From: an uncultured Oscillospiraceae bacterium
GTDB taxonomy: Bacteria; Bacillota; Clostridia; Oscillospirales; Oscillospiraceae
NCBI GenBank assembly: GCA_900759385.1
Contig: CAAEUZ010000042.1
Coordinates: 1 to 8,240, forward strand
Reading direction: 5' to 3'
Length of the DNA: 8,240 nucleotides
Each line of letters begins with the position of its first letter. Positions within the stretch are counted from its first letter, which is position 1. Below the pieces are notes generated by a model. The model saw only the letters and a program-made list of their open reading frames with translations, was not told the DNA's origin and did not search any database. Shown piece after piece: positions 1 to 5,881 of the stretch. The position numbers were made by a program, and so were the translations under genes.

Positions 1-205
1 ACAACCCGCACCCGGCAGCGGCGAGCCGCGCAAGCGGCTCAAACTGCGGTCGGCGATGCTCAATTACGTATCCTGCTTAGGGATGACCACGTCGCTTCTA
101 CCACCAGCGCAAGGTTACAACGCACCCACAAAAAGCGGCTTTTCTTTGGAGTCTGAGGGGTTTCTTTTGGCCAAGACCAAAAGAAATCCCTCAGGAAAGC
201 CCCTG
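1..205. repeat. Gene-free, hairpin-rich segment, possible dispersed intergenic repeat
   Basis: I see no credible coding region here. Visible structure: a 7-bp stem at 23-29/34-40 closed by a GCAA tetraloop (a GNRA-type loop); a 13-base palindrome AAAAGCGGCTTTT around 131-143; and an 18-bp stem at 153-170/177-194. The words acaacccgcaccc (1-13) and acaacgcaccc (117-127) form an imperfect direct repeat. Several structured elements packed beside a gene end resemble a multicopy intergenic element, but copy number cannot be judged from one window. No tRNA, rRNA or riboswitch signature was recognised. A structured RNA read from either strand remains possible. Confidence 0.35.
153..194 (-). terminator. 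Long hairpin downstream of the NUDIX gene, possible terminator
   Basis: An 18-bp stem (153-170 with 177-194, one G-T pair at 160/187) and a 6-base loop lie 11 bases past the NUDIX stop. Read on the minus strand it has no immediate U-tract; the nearest T-run is about 20 bases further on (around 130-134), after a small AAAAGC-type palindrome. It may act as a terminator or 3' stabiliser, or may simply belong to the repeat-like segment around it. Confidence 0.35.
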
Positions 206-769
206 CTATAATCCTATCGTCCACATATACGTATACGCCTGCGCCCAGGACCCGAACGTCTCATGCTGCACCATCTCGCGCAGCTCCTCCCTGCTGTACC
301 AGCGGGCGGTTATCTCCTCGCCGGTCTCCTTGCAGGGCGCGATCTCCCCGCCGGCGACGCCGAATACGCAGATGCACTGTTCGTTTGAGAGCCCCACCGC
401 GCTGTAGGCCGGGGGCATGACGTGGCAGATCTCGATGAGGTCCAGCCCGGTCTCCTCCTTGAGCTCGCGCCGTGCCGCCTGCTCCGGCGTCTCGCCCGGG
501 TCTATGAGGCCCGCGGGCAGGCCGTAAATCTCACGTCCCAGCTCCAGGCGGAACTCGCGTATGAGCAGCAGGTGCTCGCGCGGCTCGTCCGTCATGATGA
601 TCATCACCGCGTCCGTGCGCGGGTGCAGCAGCTTCTCCACGGAGTCTATGCCCGGGTCGCGCGAGAACATCTCGTATATCTTCTCGCCGCCGGAGGGCGT
701 CTCATATTTCACGTCGTAGCGGGTCAGATACTCCCAACCCGCCACCTTTTCCACACCCTTGAGCTTCAT
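206..769 (-). CDS. NUDIX hydrolase, ADP-ribose pyrophosphatase-like
   Basis: Predicted cytosolic 187-residue enzyme that hydrolyses nucleoside diphosphates linked to another moiety; ADP-ribose (to AMP plus ribose 5-phosphate) is the usual substrate of this subgroup. The Nudix box is complete: G87, five residues, E93, seven residues, then R101-E102-L103-K104-E105-E106-T107-G108-L109, with E105 and E106 as the expected metal ligands. The upstream beta-strands (VMIIMT, LLLIREFR) and the LPAGLIDPGE segment are typical of ADP-ribose pyrophosphatases, and the length fits. The ATG at 769 overlaps the stop of the upstream hydrolase as ATGA, with GAAGG 8 bases upstream inside that gene, so translation is probably coupled. 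The exact substrate cannot be fixed from sequence. Confidence 0.9.
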   Translation of the reverse strand: MKLKGVEKVAGWEYLTRYDVKYETPSGGEKIYEMFSRDPGIDSVEKLLHPRTDAVMIIMTDEPREHLLLIREFRLELGREIYGLPAGLIDPGETPEQAARRELKEETGLDLIEICHVMPPAYSAVGLSNEQCICVFGVAGGEIAPCKETGEEITARWYSREELREMVQHETFGSWAQAYTYMWTIGL

Positions 770-1377
770 CTGGGCGCCTTCAGTACCAGGGTCACGCGCC
801 CAGTGTAGTCCGCGGGGTCAAAGCTGCTGCCCGGCGCCTGCACAACGTCGCCGCAGAGCGCGGTGTACTCGTCCAGCCTCGTGATGACGTCGTAGCCGAA
901 GCCCTCGCCGCTGTAATGCATGGGCACCGTTATGCGAGCTGCGATGCTGTCCGCCACTCTCTTGGCCGTGGCCGCGTCTATGGTGTAAAAGCCGCCCACG
1001 GGTATGAACAGCACGTCCGGCTTACCGATCTGCTCCAGCTGCCCGTCGCTCAGCTCATGGCCGAGGTCGCCCAGATGTACTATGCGCGTATTTTCCGCGG
1101 TGACTATGTGGATGACGTTTTTTCCGCGCTTGGCGCCCCGGACCTCGTCGTGGAAGCAGTCAACGGTCTCCACCGTGCAGGATATCTCCCTGCCGCTGAG
1201 CGTCACCTTTTCCGTGCCGGCGTGGTCAGAGTGGCCGTGGCTGCACAGCACGGCGTCCGCCGTGAGCTGGGGCAGCGTCCAGCCGGGGACGGAACCGTCG
1301 GAATATGGGTCAAAAACCAGCCTGCCGGCGTCGGAGTCAACGGCGAAGCAGGAGTGGCCGTACCAGGTTATCTTCAT
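766..1377 (-). CDS. Metal-dependent hydrolase, metallo-beta-lactamase fold (UPF0173-like)
   Basis: A 203-residue soluble enzyme of the metallo-beta-lactamase superfamily. The metal-binding motif HGHSDH is at residues 47-52 (H47, H49, D51, H52); other likely ligands are H76, D104 in HLGDLGH, and H154 in PMHY. The start MKITWYGHSCF is typical of the UPF0173 / Lactamase_B_3 type. Substrate is unknown; the family includes varied phosphoester and ester hydrolases. The ATG at 1377 is chosen because GGAGG lies 7 bases upstream (about 1385-1389) and the N-terminus matches the family; a longer frame to 1425 would run through the predicted -10 box. First gene of a two-gene operon with the NUDIX gene, sharing a 4-bp ATGA overlap. 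Confidence 0.88.
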   Translation of the reverse strand: MKITWYGHSCFAVDSDAGRLVFDPYSDGSVPGWTLPQLTADAVLCSHGHSDHAGTEKVTLSGREISCTVETVDCFHDEVRGAKRGKNVIHIVTAENTRIVHLGDLGHELSDGQLEQIGKPDVLFIPVGGFYTIDAATAKRVADSIAARITVPMHYSGEGFGYDVITRLDEYTALCGDVVQAPGSSFDPADYTGRVTLVLKAPR

Positions 1378-1406
1378 GGCTATACCTCCGTTTTGTGTTT
1401 GCTTAA

Positions 1407-1435
1407 AGTATAGCACGCCGCGCAAATTGAGACAA
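1407..1435 (-). promoter_or_regulatory. Sigma-A-type promoter of the hydrolase-NUDIX operon
   Basis: On the minus strand: -35 TTGTCT (1430-1435), 17-bp spacer, extended -10 TGCTATACT (-10 hexamer at 1407-1412). Predicted transcription start is near 1400, giving a leader of about 23 bases that contains the GGAGG. Its -35 lies 7 bp from the -35 of the opposite promoter. Confidence 0.65.
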
Positions 1436-1442
1436 GCGCGCC

Positions 1443-1471
1443 TTGACCACGGAGCAGAAAAATGTTATCAT
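1443..1471 (+). promoter_or_regulatory. Sigma-A-type promoter of the carboxypeptidase gene
   Basis: TTGACC (1443-1448), 17-bp spacer, TATCAT (1466-1471). Predicted start of transcription is near 1478, about 10 bases before the ATG at 1488. The -35 hexamer itself supplies the in-frame TTG that could be mistaken for a start codon. Confidence 0.65.
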
Positions 1472-1487
1472 CTGCTCGGTGATATAC

Positions 1488-2252
1488 ATGAACACTAAAA
1501 AGCTTATCGTGCTCACACTGTGCGTGCTCATATGCGCCGCTGCCATAGGCGGCGTTCGTTATATGGCGGAGGCCGCCGTGTTCAACGGCGAGCAGCAGCA
1601 AACCGCCCCTCCCGTGGAGACCCCGGAGCTCACCCCTTCTCCGACCCCTGTGCCCACGCCCACACCCACGCCGGAGCCTACGCCTGAACCGACGCCGGAA
1701 TACCCTGACGTGGACATCTCCAGCTGGGAGCTGATGCTGGTCAACGCCGACAACAGCATCGGCGACTATACCCCGGAGCTGGAAGTGATAGAGAACAACC
1801 AGCAGTTTGACACCCGGGCCGCCGACGCGCTGCGCGAGTTTATCGCCGCCGCCAGGGACCAGGGCCTGAGCGTCTACCTCTCCAGCACCTACCGCAGCTA
1901 CGCCGAGCAGACCTACCTCTATAACCGCAAGGTCGCCCAGGTGGGCGAGGCCCAGGCCGCCAGCATCGTCGCCCCGCCGGGCACCAGCGAGCACCAGACC
2001 GGGCTCTCAGCCGACATCACCGACCGCTATTACGAGGTGAAGAACTCCGAGCTGGAGAACACTGAGCTCTACCAGTGGATGAGCGCGCACTGCCACGAGT
2101 ACGGCTTCATTGTCCGTTACCCCAAAGACAAGGAGGAGGTCACCGGCATCATCTACGAGCCCTGGCACTTCCGCTATGTCGGCGTGGAAGCCGCGACGTA
2201 TATAATGGAAAACGGCCTCTGCCTGGAGGAATTCATAGCGCTGTATCAATAA
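1488..2252 (+). CDS. Membrane-anchored D-alanyl-D-alanine carboxypeptidase, VanY/M15B type
   Basis: Zinc peptidase predicted to remove the terminal D-Ala from peptidoglycan stem peptides outside the membrane. The 254-residue protein has an uncleaved anchor or signal peptide at about 5-23, a Pro-Thr-Glu linker at 45-72, and an M15B catalytic domain at about 80-254. Zinc ligands H169 and D176 lie in SEHQTGLSADI, and E224 and H227 in EPWHFRYVG; TYRSY (134-138) is the usual substrate-pocket motif. The ATG at 1488 is preferred over the in-frame TTG at 1443, which is part of the -35 box and lacks a ribosome binding site; GGTGAT precedes the ATG. Single-gene unit ending 9 bases before a strong terminator. 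No van resistance genes are nearby, so a housekeeping wall role is more likely than vancomycin resistance. Confidence 0.9.
   Translation: MNTKKLIVLTLCVLICAAAIGGVRYMAEAAVFNGEQQQTAPPVETPELTPSPTPVPTPTPTPEPTPEPTPEYPDVDISSWELMLVNADNSIGDYTPELEVIENNQQFDTRAADALREFIAAARDQGLSVYLSSTYRSYAEQTYLYNRKVAQVGEAQAASIVAPPGTSEHQTGLSADITDRYYEVKNSELENTELYQWMSAHCHEYGFIVRYPKDKEEVTGIIYEPWHFRYVGVEAATYIMENGLCLEEFIALYQ
1626..1703 (+). repeat. Pro-Thr/Glu low-complexity linker repeat
   Basis: Codons 47-72 of the carboxypeptidase gene encode iterations of PTP and EPT, from C-rich near-repeats at DNA level (variants of acgccc, acgccg, cctacg). It forms an extended wall-spanning spacer between anchor and catalytic domain, and is a likely site of length variation between strains. 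Confidence 0.8.
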
Positions 2253-2261
2253 AAGCAAAAG

Positions 2262-2295
2262 AAAACTCCCTGACCTGTACGGGTCAGGGAGTTTT
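2262..2295. terminator. Bidirectional intrinsic terminator between convergent genes
   Basis: A perfect 14-bp stem (2262-2275 with 2282-2295) and a 6-base loop TGTACG. On the plus strand the stem ends in a T-run (2292-2296); on the minus strand the A-run at 2262-2265 gives the T-run. It lies 9 bases past the carboxypeptidase stop and 5 bases past the DUF4173 stop, so one hairpin serves both transcripts. Confidence 0.92.
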
Positions 2296-2300
2296 TGCAT

Positions 2301-3737
2301 TCAGCCCAGCACGGCGGCGCTCCAGATGGGTACATCCGGGTTTTCCAGGTTGTCTATCAGGTTGTCGAGGTGGTCGTCCGGCCAGGTGCCGTCGTTCCAC
2401 TCCAGGCCGCTCGCGCGCAATTCGCGCAGCGGCTCCAGGCTCCCGGGCCCCAGGGAGTAGAGGTAGGTCGCATCCACCTGCTCCAGGCGCCCGCCGAGGT
2501 ACGCATCCACGTTGTAGCTGGCGATTATGCTGCCCAGCGGCGCGAAAGCAAAGCACAGCCACATCACCAGCACGCACCCCGCCGCCCAGGGCCAGAACCG
2601 GAATCCCGCGCTGATGGTCTTGACTGCCGTCAGCACCAGGCACACGCCTGTCGCCAGGATTGCCCACGCGGCCATCAGCCGCATAACGCTCAGCCCATAG
2701 GCCGTCACATACAGGTACAGCCGGTACGCCGCCGAGGCGAGTATGACAAAGGTCAGCGCGATCAGCGCCAGCACAAGCACACGCCCGATAAGGCTCTCGC
2801 GCCCAGCCCTGGAGCAGGCCAGAGCCGTCGCCATGACGATTGCTGCCACGCCCACCAGGGAGAAAAAGCCGCTGCGCGCGTACTCGGCCCAGCCGCCGGA
2901 CATGGCCGCGGCCTCCTCACCGCCGAAGAGGTACTTGAACTGTACGGCCGCGAAGACCGCACATACCGCCGTGAGCAGCGCCAGTATCGTGATAAGCGCG
3001 CTCAGGGGCAGCGGGTCCAGCTTTTCCTGACCTTCACTGCGCTTGGGCTCGTGCCGGAGGAAGAACAGCGCGGAGAAAAAGACCAGCGTCAGCACCGCCG
3101 TCCACAGCGTGCGCATGAGCACCCCCAGCGCATCCAGGCCCTCCAGCCAGTCGAACAGCCGGCCAAACAGGGCTCCGAACACGACGTCCGCCACGGCCAG
3201 GCCCGAGATTACCACGAGCAGCACCGGCGCGGCCATAAGCAGCCCCAGCGCCACGCCGCCGATGTTCTTCCTCTCCCCCGGCGCCAGCGCGGCTATGGCG
3301 GAAAAGGGCTTGCCCCAGTTCTTGAAAATGCCGCGCAGGCAGTCCCAGACGCCCTCGCTCAGCGACCTCGCCTCGGTGAGTGGGTAGAAACCCACGTCGG
3401 CCAGGGAGAGGAAGCCCATAACGCTGCCGCAGAGTATGACGAGGAAGTTCAAGAGCCGGACTTGTTGGCTCCACTGAAAGGCGCAGGACAGGGCCAGCAG
3501 GTTTATTACCACGGCGAGGAAAATGTTCGCGCGCGTCCATTTCGCGCCCTTGCCCAGCACGAGCGCCACCGCCGCCCAGGCCGCAAAGGTAAATGCTGCC
3601 GCACCCAGTGCGGGCAGGCCATATGTTAAATTTGCGAGCGAGAACACCTCGCGCCACAGCAGCGCCAGCGCCAAGCCGAGCGCAAGCGCAAGCCAGTCGC
3701 GCCCGGAAAAACGGTAAGTGGTTTTTGTTTCGTCCAT
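2301..3737 (-). CDS. DUF4173-family multi-pass membrane protein
   Basis: A 478-residue inner-membrane protein with about ten to eleven predicted helices (for example 13-28, 42-62, 70-88, 95-112, 160-180, 210-228, 245-267, 290-308, 318-340, 355-372, 384-402). The segment at 266-294 containing FKYLFGG and AEYARSGFF, followed by YLYVTAYGLS (341-350), is the signature of the DUF4173/DUF4153 group. A soluble C-terminal tail follows from about 405, with NVDAYL and LYSLG. No catalytic motif is visible and the family function is unknown. The ATG at 3737 follows AAGGAG at 3745-3750, fused to the stop codon of an upstream gene remnant. It is the last gene of the eight-gene operon and ends at the bidirectional terminator. 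Family assignment is from remembered motifs. Confidence 0.82.
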   Translation of the reverse strand: MDETKTTYRFSGRDWLALALGLALALLWREVFSLANLTYGLPALGAAAFTFAAWAAVALVLGKGAKWTRANIFLAVVINLLALSCAFQWSQQVRLLNFLVILCGSVMGFLSLADVGFYPLTEARSLSEGVWDCLRGIFKNWGKPFSAIAALAPGERKNIGGVALGLLMAAPVLLVVISGLAVADVVFGALFGRLFDWLEGLDALGVLMRTLWTAVLTLVFFSALFFLRHEPKRSEGQEKLDPLPLSALITILALLTAVCAVFAAVQFKYLFGGEEAAAMSGGWAEYARSGFFSLVGVAAIVMATALACSRAGRESLIGRVLVLALIALTFVILASAAYRLYLYVTAYGLSVMRLMAAWAILATGVCLVLTAVKTISAGFRFWPWAAGCVLVMWLCFAFAPLGSIIASYNVDAYLGGRLEQVDATYLYSLGPGSLEPLRELRASGLEWNDGTWPDDHLDNLIDNLENPDVPIWSAAVLG

Positions 3738-3744
3738 AACGCAT

Positions 3745-3777
3745 CTCCTTAAAAGCTGGCGGAAAACGTATGCCAGC
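3745..3777. repeat. Direct repeat, left copy, flanking the AT-rich gene
   Basis: 33 bases matching 4124-4156 at 29 positions. On the minus strand it encodes the tail WHTFSASF, a TAA stop and an overlapping AAGGAG ribosome binding site. The right copy encodes WYTFSASF, a TGA stop and a GAGGAG site. Confidence 0.85.
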
Positions 3778-3793
3778 TGCCGGTTCCCTCATT
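3749..3793 (-). pseudogene. C-terminal remnant of a third WYTFSASF-type envelope protein
   Basis: Read on the minus strand from 3793, the frame gives NEGTGSWHTFSASF then TAA. This matches the end of the intact paralogue at 4128-4562 (GDGWYTFSASF, with NRGET just before it). No start codon, anchor or upstream body belongs to it. The same frame is entered by reading through the TGA of the 103-residue gene. Its stop and following bases supply the ribosome binding site of the DUF4173 gene, which may be why it is retained. It could be the stump of a third tandem copy, or a repeat made when the AT-rich gene arrived. Confidence 0.7.
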
Positions 3794-3805
3794 CAAAACT
3801 CTGCT

Positions 3806-4117
3806 TCAGCAAAACAATACCGCCGGGAACCCGTTCTCAGGCAGCAAAAACGCGAACCAGGTAAAGGCCCCCAAGCTCAAAGTAACCAGCAAAAGCAGGA
3901 TTTTCCGTCCCGGAGGTGTCTGATACTTCTTTTGGAACAACAATATATTCAGAACAAACGAAACCGCTACAAGGGAAACATTTAAGAGGAAATTTCCCCA
4001 CACAACGTACTTATCAGTTCCCAAACTGCCCAAAACGAAAAAGCCAAGCATGAATATGCCGTAATTTATATAAAGCCAGGACGTTATCATCTTAGCTGAC
4101 AGCTTTTCTCTATTCAT
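3806..4117 (-). CDS. Small three-helix membrane protein, AT-rich
   Basis: Not recognised as a named family. The 103-residue protein has three predicted membrane helices at about 12-31, 38-61 and 72-92, a basic cytoplasmic start (MNREKLSAK), and a basic loop FQKKYQTPPGRK between helices 2 and 3. The ATG at 4117 is chosen because GGAGG lies about 5 bases upstream and because codons further upstream overlap the previous gene out of frame. It starts 10 bases after that gene's stop. A hand count gives about 44% GC, against roughly 65% in a sampled neighbouring stretch, and it is bracketed by 33-bp imperfect direct repeats. Both point to a later arrival in the operon by transfer or recombination. 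Confidence 0.75.
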   Translation of the reverse strand: MNREKLSAKMITSWLYINYGIFMLGFFVLGSLGTDKYVVWGNFLLNVSLVAVSFVLNILLFQKKYQTPPGRKILLLLVTLSLGAFTWFAFLLPENGFPAVLFC

Positions 4118-4123
4118 AAACGC

Positions 4124-4156
4124 CTCCTCAAAAGCTGGCCGAAAACGTGTACCAGC
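4124..4156. repeat. Direct repeat, right copy, flanking the AT-rich gene
   Basis: Matches 3745-3777 at 29 of 33 bases. It covers the final codons and stop of the envelope protein at 4128-4562 plus the ribosome binding site of the 103-residue gene. Confidence 0.85.
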
Positions 4157-4562
4157 CGTCGCCGAGCGGGTAAGTCTCGCCGCGGTTGTCGCTGTCCGCC
4201 TCCTGCCAGACCCAGCCGTCCCCGTCCGGGATGAGCTCGTTGTCCGAGTTCTGGAACGGCTTCGGACCTCCGTCGGCGGAGTAGTACACGCCGCTGTAGA
4301 AGCTCGCCGGAGCAATGCCGAAGCCGCCGGTCGTAAACTCCACCATGGCGCCGTCATCAAAGCCCCAGATGTCTATGTCATGCACGCCGAAAATTGATAC
4401 GTCGGTCTCGCGCTCTGCGAGCATGTCCTGCGCCGCCTGTTCAAATTTCCCGCGGTGTAGTCTGAACGTCATTTCCGGGCTGCGCAGCCAGGACACAAGC
4501 GCAATCAGCGCCGCAGCGGCCAGCAGCCAGAACCACACGCGCCTGTATACGGGTTTCTGCAT
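4128..4562 (-). CDS. Single-pass envelope protein, tandem paralogue B
   Basis: A 144-residue protein with cytoplasmic start MQKPVYRRVW, one helix at about 9-26, and an extracytoplasmic domain. It aligns along its length with its upstream neighbour: KPVY(K/R)RVWFWLLAAA, FEQA, the DI..(Y/W)G..DG..V.FTT region (65-78), GVYY...GGP (91-100), NELI, the W-rich stretch near 117-119, GETY, and WY(T/S)FSA at the end. I know of no named domain; similar unnamed small proteins occur in Clostridia. ATG 4562 is preferred over GTG 4583: AGGTGG and AGGGA precede it, the GTG has no site, and the paralogue begins at the matching place. It lies 22 bases after paralogue A. Function unknown, probably in the envelope. 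Confidence 0.8.
   Translation of the reverse strand: MQKPVYRRVWFWLLAAAALIALVSWLRSPEMTFRLHRGKFEQAAQDMLAERETDVSIFGVHDIDIWGFDDGAMVEFTTGGFGIAPASFYSGVYYSADGGPKPFQNSDNELIPDGDGWVWQEADSDNRGETYPLGDGWYTFSASF
4513..4541. repeat. 29-base identical repeat shared with paralogue A
   Basis: Identical to 5003-5031 and encodes the membrane-anchor segment RVWFWLLAAA in both paralogues. Nucleotide identity here contrasts with strong divergence in the exported domains. Confidence 0.9.
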
Positions 4563-4584
4563 TTCCCTGCCACCTCTGTCCACT

Positions 4585-5061
4585 TCACGAGATATGTGCG
4601 CTGAACGAATACCAGTTATTCAGTCCGGCTGCGTGGCGGGTATGGCCGTAGGTCTCGCCGCTCTCGCTGTACCAGTTCCAGCCGCCGTCGGACTCGTCAT
4701 ATATCAGCTCATAGTCCCAGTTCCGGTAGGCGGCGGGGCCGCCTCCGACGGCATAGTAAACACCCTGTACCTCCGGCCCGAACAGCCCGGCCTTTGTCTC
4801 GGTTGTGAACTGGACTATTGTTCCGTCGCTGATCCCGTACACGCTTATATCAGTTACCCCGGGTATCTCCACCCCGGTCTCGCCGCCCCGGTAAAGCAGC
4901 TCGCGCACCGCCTGCTCAAAGAGCGGCGTGTACTGCCTTAGAATCTCCGACGGGCTGTCCGCCCCCGCGGCCAGAAGGGAAATCACCGCGGCCAGTATCA
5001 CAGCAGCGGCCAGCAGCCAGAACCACACGCGTTTATATACAGGCTTTTTAGCTTTTTCCAT
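4585..5061 (-). CDS. Single-pass envelope protein, tandem paralogue A
   Basis: A 158-residue paralogue of the downstream gene: basic start MEKAKKPVYKR, one helix at about 12-31, then an extracytoplasmic domain. Shared features are FEQAVRELL (48-56), DISVYGISDGTIVQFTT (71-87), GVYY.VGGGP (100-109), the Trp-rich GGWNWYSESGETY (126-138) and WYSFSA (150-155). It has an extra loop before the C-terminal WY motif, explaining the greater length. The exported part is acidic and aromatic-rich with no cysteine or recognisable catalytic motif. ATG 5061 is chosen over GTG 5070 because AAGGAGA (5071-5077) directly abuts the GTG but is well spaced for the ATG. It starts 5 bases after the previous stop. Function unknown; a sensor or binding domain on the cell surface is possible. 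Confidence 0.8.
   Translation of the reverse strand: MEKAKKPVYKRVWFWLLAAAVILAAVISLLAAGADSPSEILRQYTPLFEQAVRELLYRGGETGVEIPGVTDISVYGISDGTIVQFTTETKAGLFGPEVQGVYYAVGGGPAAYRNWDYELIYDESDGGWNWYSESGETYGHTRHAAGLNNWYSFSAHIS
5003..5031. repeat. 29-base identical repeat shared with paralogue B
   Basis: Identical to 4513-4541. The flanks are also similar (gtatac... versus atatac...), consistent with tandem duplication followed by divergence or with local gene conversion. Confidence 0.9.
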
Positions 5062-5066
5062 AGCCG

Positions 5067-5420
5067 TCACTCTCCTTGCCGTACGAAACGCAGGAAACAG
5101 CCCGCGTAGTCGTAGAGGTATATCACGTCCTCACGCCCGCCGTCCCGGTAGAGCGGGCATCCGGCGTGCCTGGGCTCCAGGTTGGTGCCGCACATGTCCT
5201 CTGTGGGCTGCCCGGCGGTGAGGTGGCTGACACCCTCCAGAGCGCCTAGCTCCTCGCTGCCTGCGGGTATTGAATGCACCTCGCCGCCGGACAGCGTATA
5301 CACCTCGCCGTCCACGCGTATCTGCGGCTTGCCGGGCTGGAACATCTCGCCCAGCACCGCCGTGAGCGCCACGAAGATAATTATCAGCTCCACGGCTATC
5401 AGCTTCTTTACCACGTCCAT
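5067..5420 (-). CDS. Small anchored or secreted protein of unknown function
   Basis: A 117-residue protein with a short start MDVVKK, one hydrophobic helix at about 7-24 (uncleaved anchor or signal), then a compact exported domain. The pattern VYTLSGGEVHSIPAGSEELG, then QPTEDMCGTN (71-80), then CPLY and VIYLYDYAGCFLRF (99-112), resembles a recurrent unnamed family of Clostridia: a beta-strand-rich domain with a displayed PT-D--GTN motif near its centre. Three cysteines (C77, C88, C108) lie in the exported part. The ATG at 5420 is chosen because GAGGTG, overlapping the previous stop, lies just upstream; the longer frame to 5528 lies wholly within the preceding gene. It is not obviously homologous to paralogues A and B. 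Confidence 0.72.
   Translation of the reverse strand: MDVVKKLIAVELIIIFVALTAVLGEMFQPGKPQIRVDGEVYTLSGGEVHSIPAGSEELGALEGVSHLTAGQPTEDMCGTNLEPRHAGCPLYRDGGREDVIYLYDYAGCFLRFVRQGE
5071..5077 (-). promoter_or_regulatory. Ribosome binding site deciding the start of paralogue A
   Basis: AAGGAGA on the minus strand, formed by the last codons (CAA GGA GAG) of the upstream gene. It is directly adjacent to the in-frame GTG at 5070, too close to serve it, and about 9-10 bases from the ATG at 5061. This fixes the start and implies translational coupling. Confidence 0.75.
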
Positions 5421-5428
5421 ACCGCACC

Positions 5429-5881
5429 TCACATTATCCACTCGGCGAGGTAGAGACGTCCGCCGTCCCAGACGATGTACAGATTGTTCCGCTCGTCGAT
5501 ATCGTCTGTGACCACGGCGCACCGGCATTCCGCGCCGAAATCCGGCAGATACGCCTCCGGCACCTCCAACTCGCCCGCGACCATGTCAAAGCCGCTCCTG
5601 AACTCCGCGTCCGCTCCCGGTGAGAGCTCCACGCTCAGGCCAGACACGTCCCCGCATCTGTAGACGGTATAGCGCGGCCCGTCGCCCTGCAGGCCGCCGG
5701 TGCCGTCGTCAGAGTAGAGCTCCGTCAGGCCGCGCGGCACCGTAACGCCCCAGTTGGCCTCATATATGCCTGTGCCGGAGTAACGCAGCGAGATATAGGC
5801 CAGGCTGCCTGCAAAAAACAGCGCCGGCGCGCCGATTACAACCGCGATGAGCACTATTACAAGCTTTTTGCCCCTACTCAT
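5429..5881 (-). CDS. Single-pass envelope protein of unknown function
   Basis: A 150-residue protein with a basic start (MSRGKK), one helix at about 7-31, then an exported domain beginning near SLRYSGTG. The stretch NWGVTVPRGLTELYSDDG (43-60) followed by GDGPRYTVYR (66-75) recalls unnamed Clostridia proteins that recur in similar small-protein operons. It ends with a beta-rich NNLYIVWDGGRLYLAEW (132-148). C76, C119 and C121 are in the exported part. The ATG at 5881 overlaps the regulator gene's end by 8 bases (ATGAGTAG), with GGAG 10 bases upstream, indicating translational coupling. No enzymatic motif is seen; function unknown. Confidence 0.75.
   Translation of the reverse strand: MSRGKKLVIVLIAVVIGAPALFFAGSLAYISLRYSGTGIYEANWGVTVPRGLTELYSDDGTGGLQGDGPRYTVYRCGDVSGLSVELSPGADAEFRSGFDMVAGELEVPEAYLPDFGAECRCAVVTDDIDERNNLYIVWDGGRLYLAEWIM

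Noticed and set aside
1443..1487. TTG at 1443 as a longer start for the carboxypeptidase
   Set aside because: The TTG belongs to a well-formed -35 box, no ribosome binding site precedes it, and the added residues are not signal-like.
1626..1703. CRISPR-like or regulatory tandem repeat
   Set aside because: The repeats are short, in frame and encode a Pro-Thr linker; there are no spacers.
1488..2252. dacF-like partner of spoIIA, or vanY resistance gene
   Set aside because: dacF lies next to spoIIA in Bacillus and is a serine enzyme, whereas this is a zinc M15B enzyme over 4 kb away. No vanH, vanA/B or vanX neighbours are present.
2295..3629. 444-residue open frame on the plus strand opposite the DUF4173 gene
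   Set aside because: A high-GC antisense shadow: Gln/Arg/His-rich, no domain, no ribosome binding site, and opposite a convincing membrane protein.
3034..3792. 252-residue minus-strand frame overlapping the DUF4173 gene
   Set aside because: A frame-shifted shadow with Ala/Gly/Arg-rich composition. Only its first codons cross the real paralogue remnant, in a different frame.
3745..4156. Insertion sequence or transposon around the AT-rich gene
   Set aside because: No transposase, no terminal inverted repeats and no short target duplication; the flanking repeats are coding and explained by paralogy.
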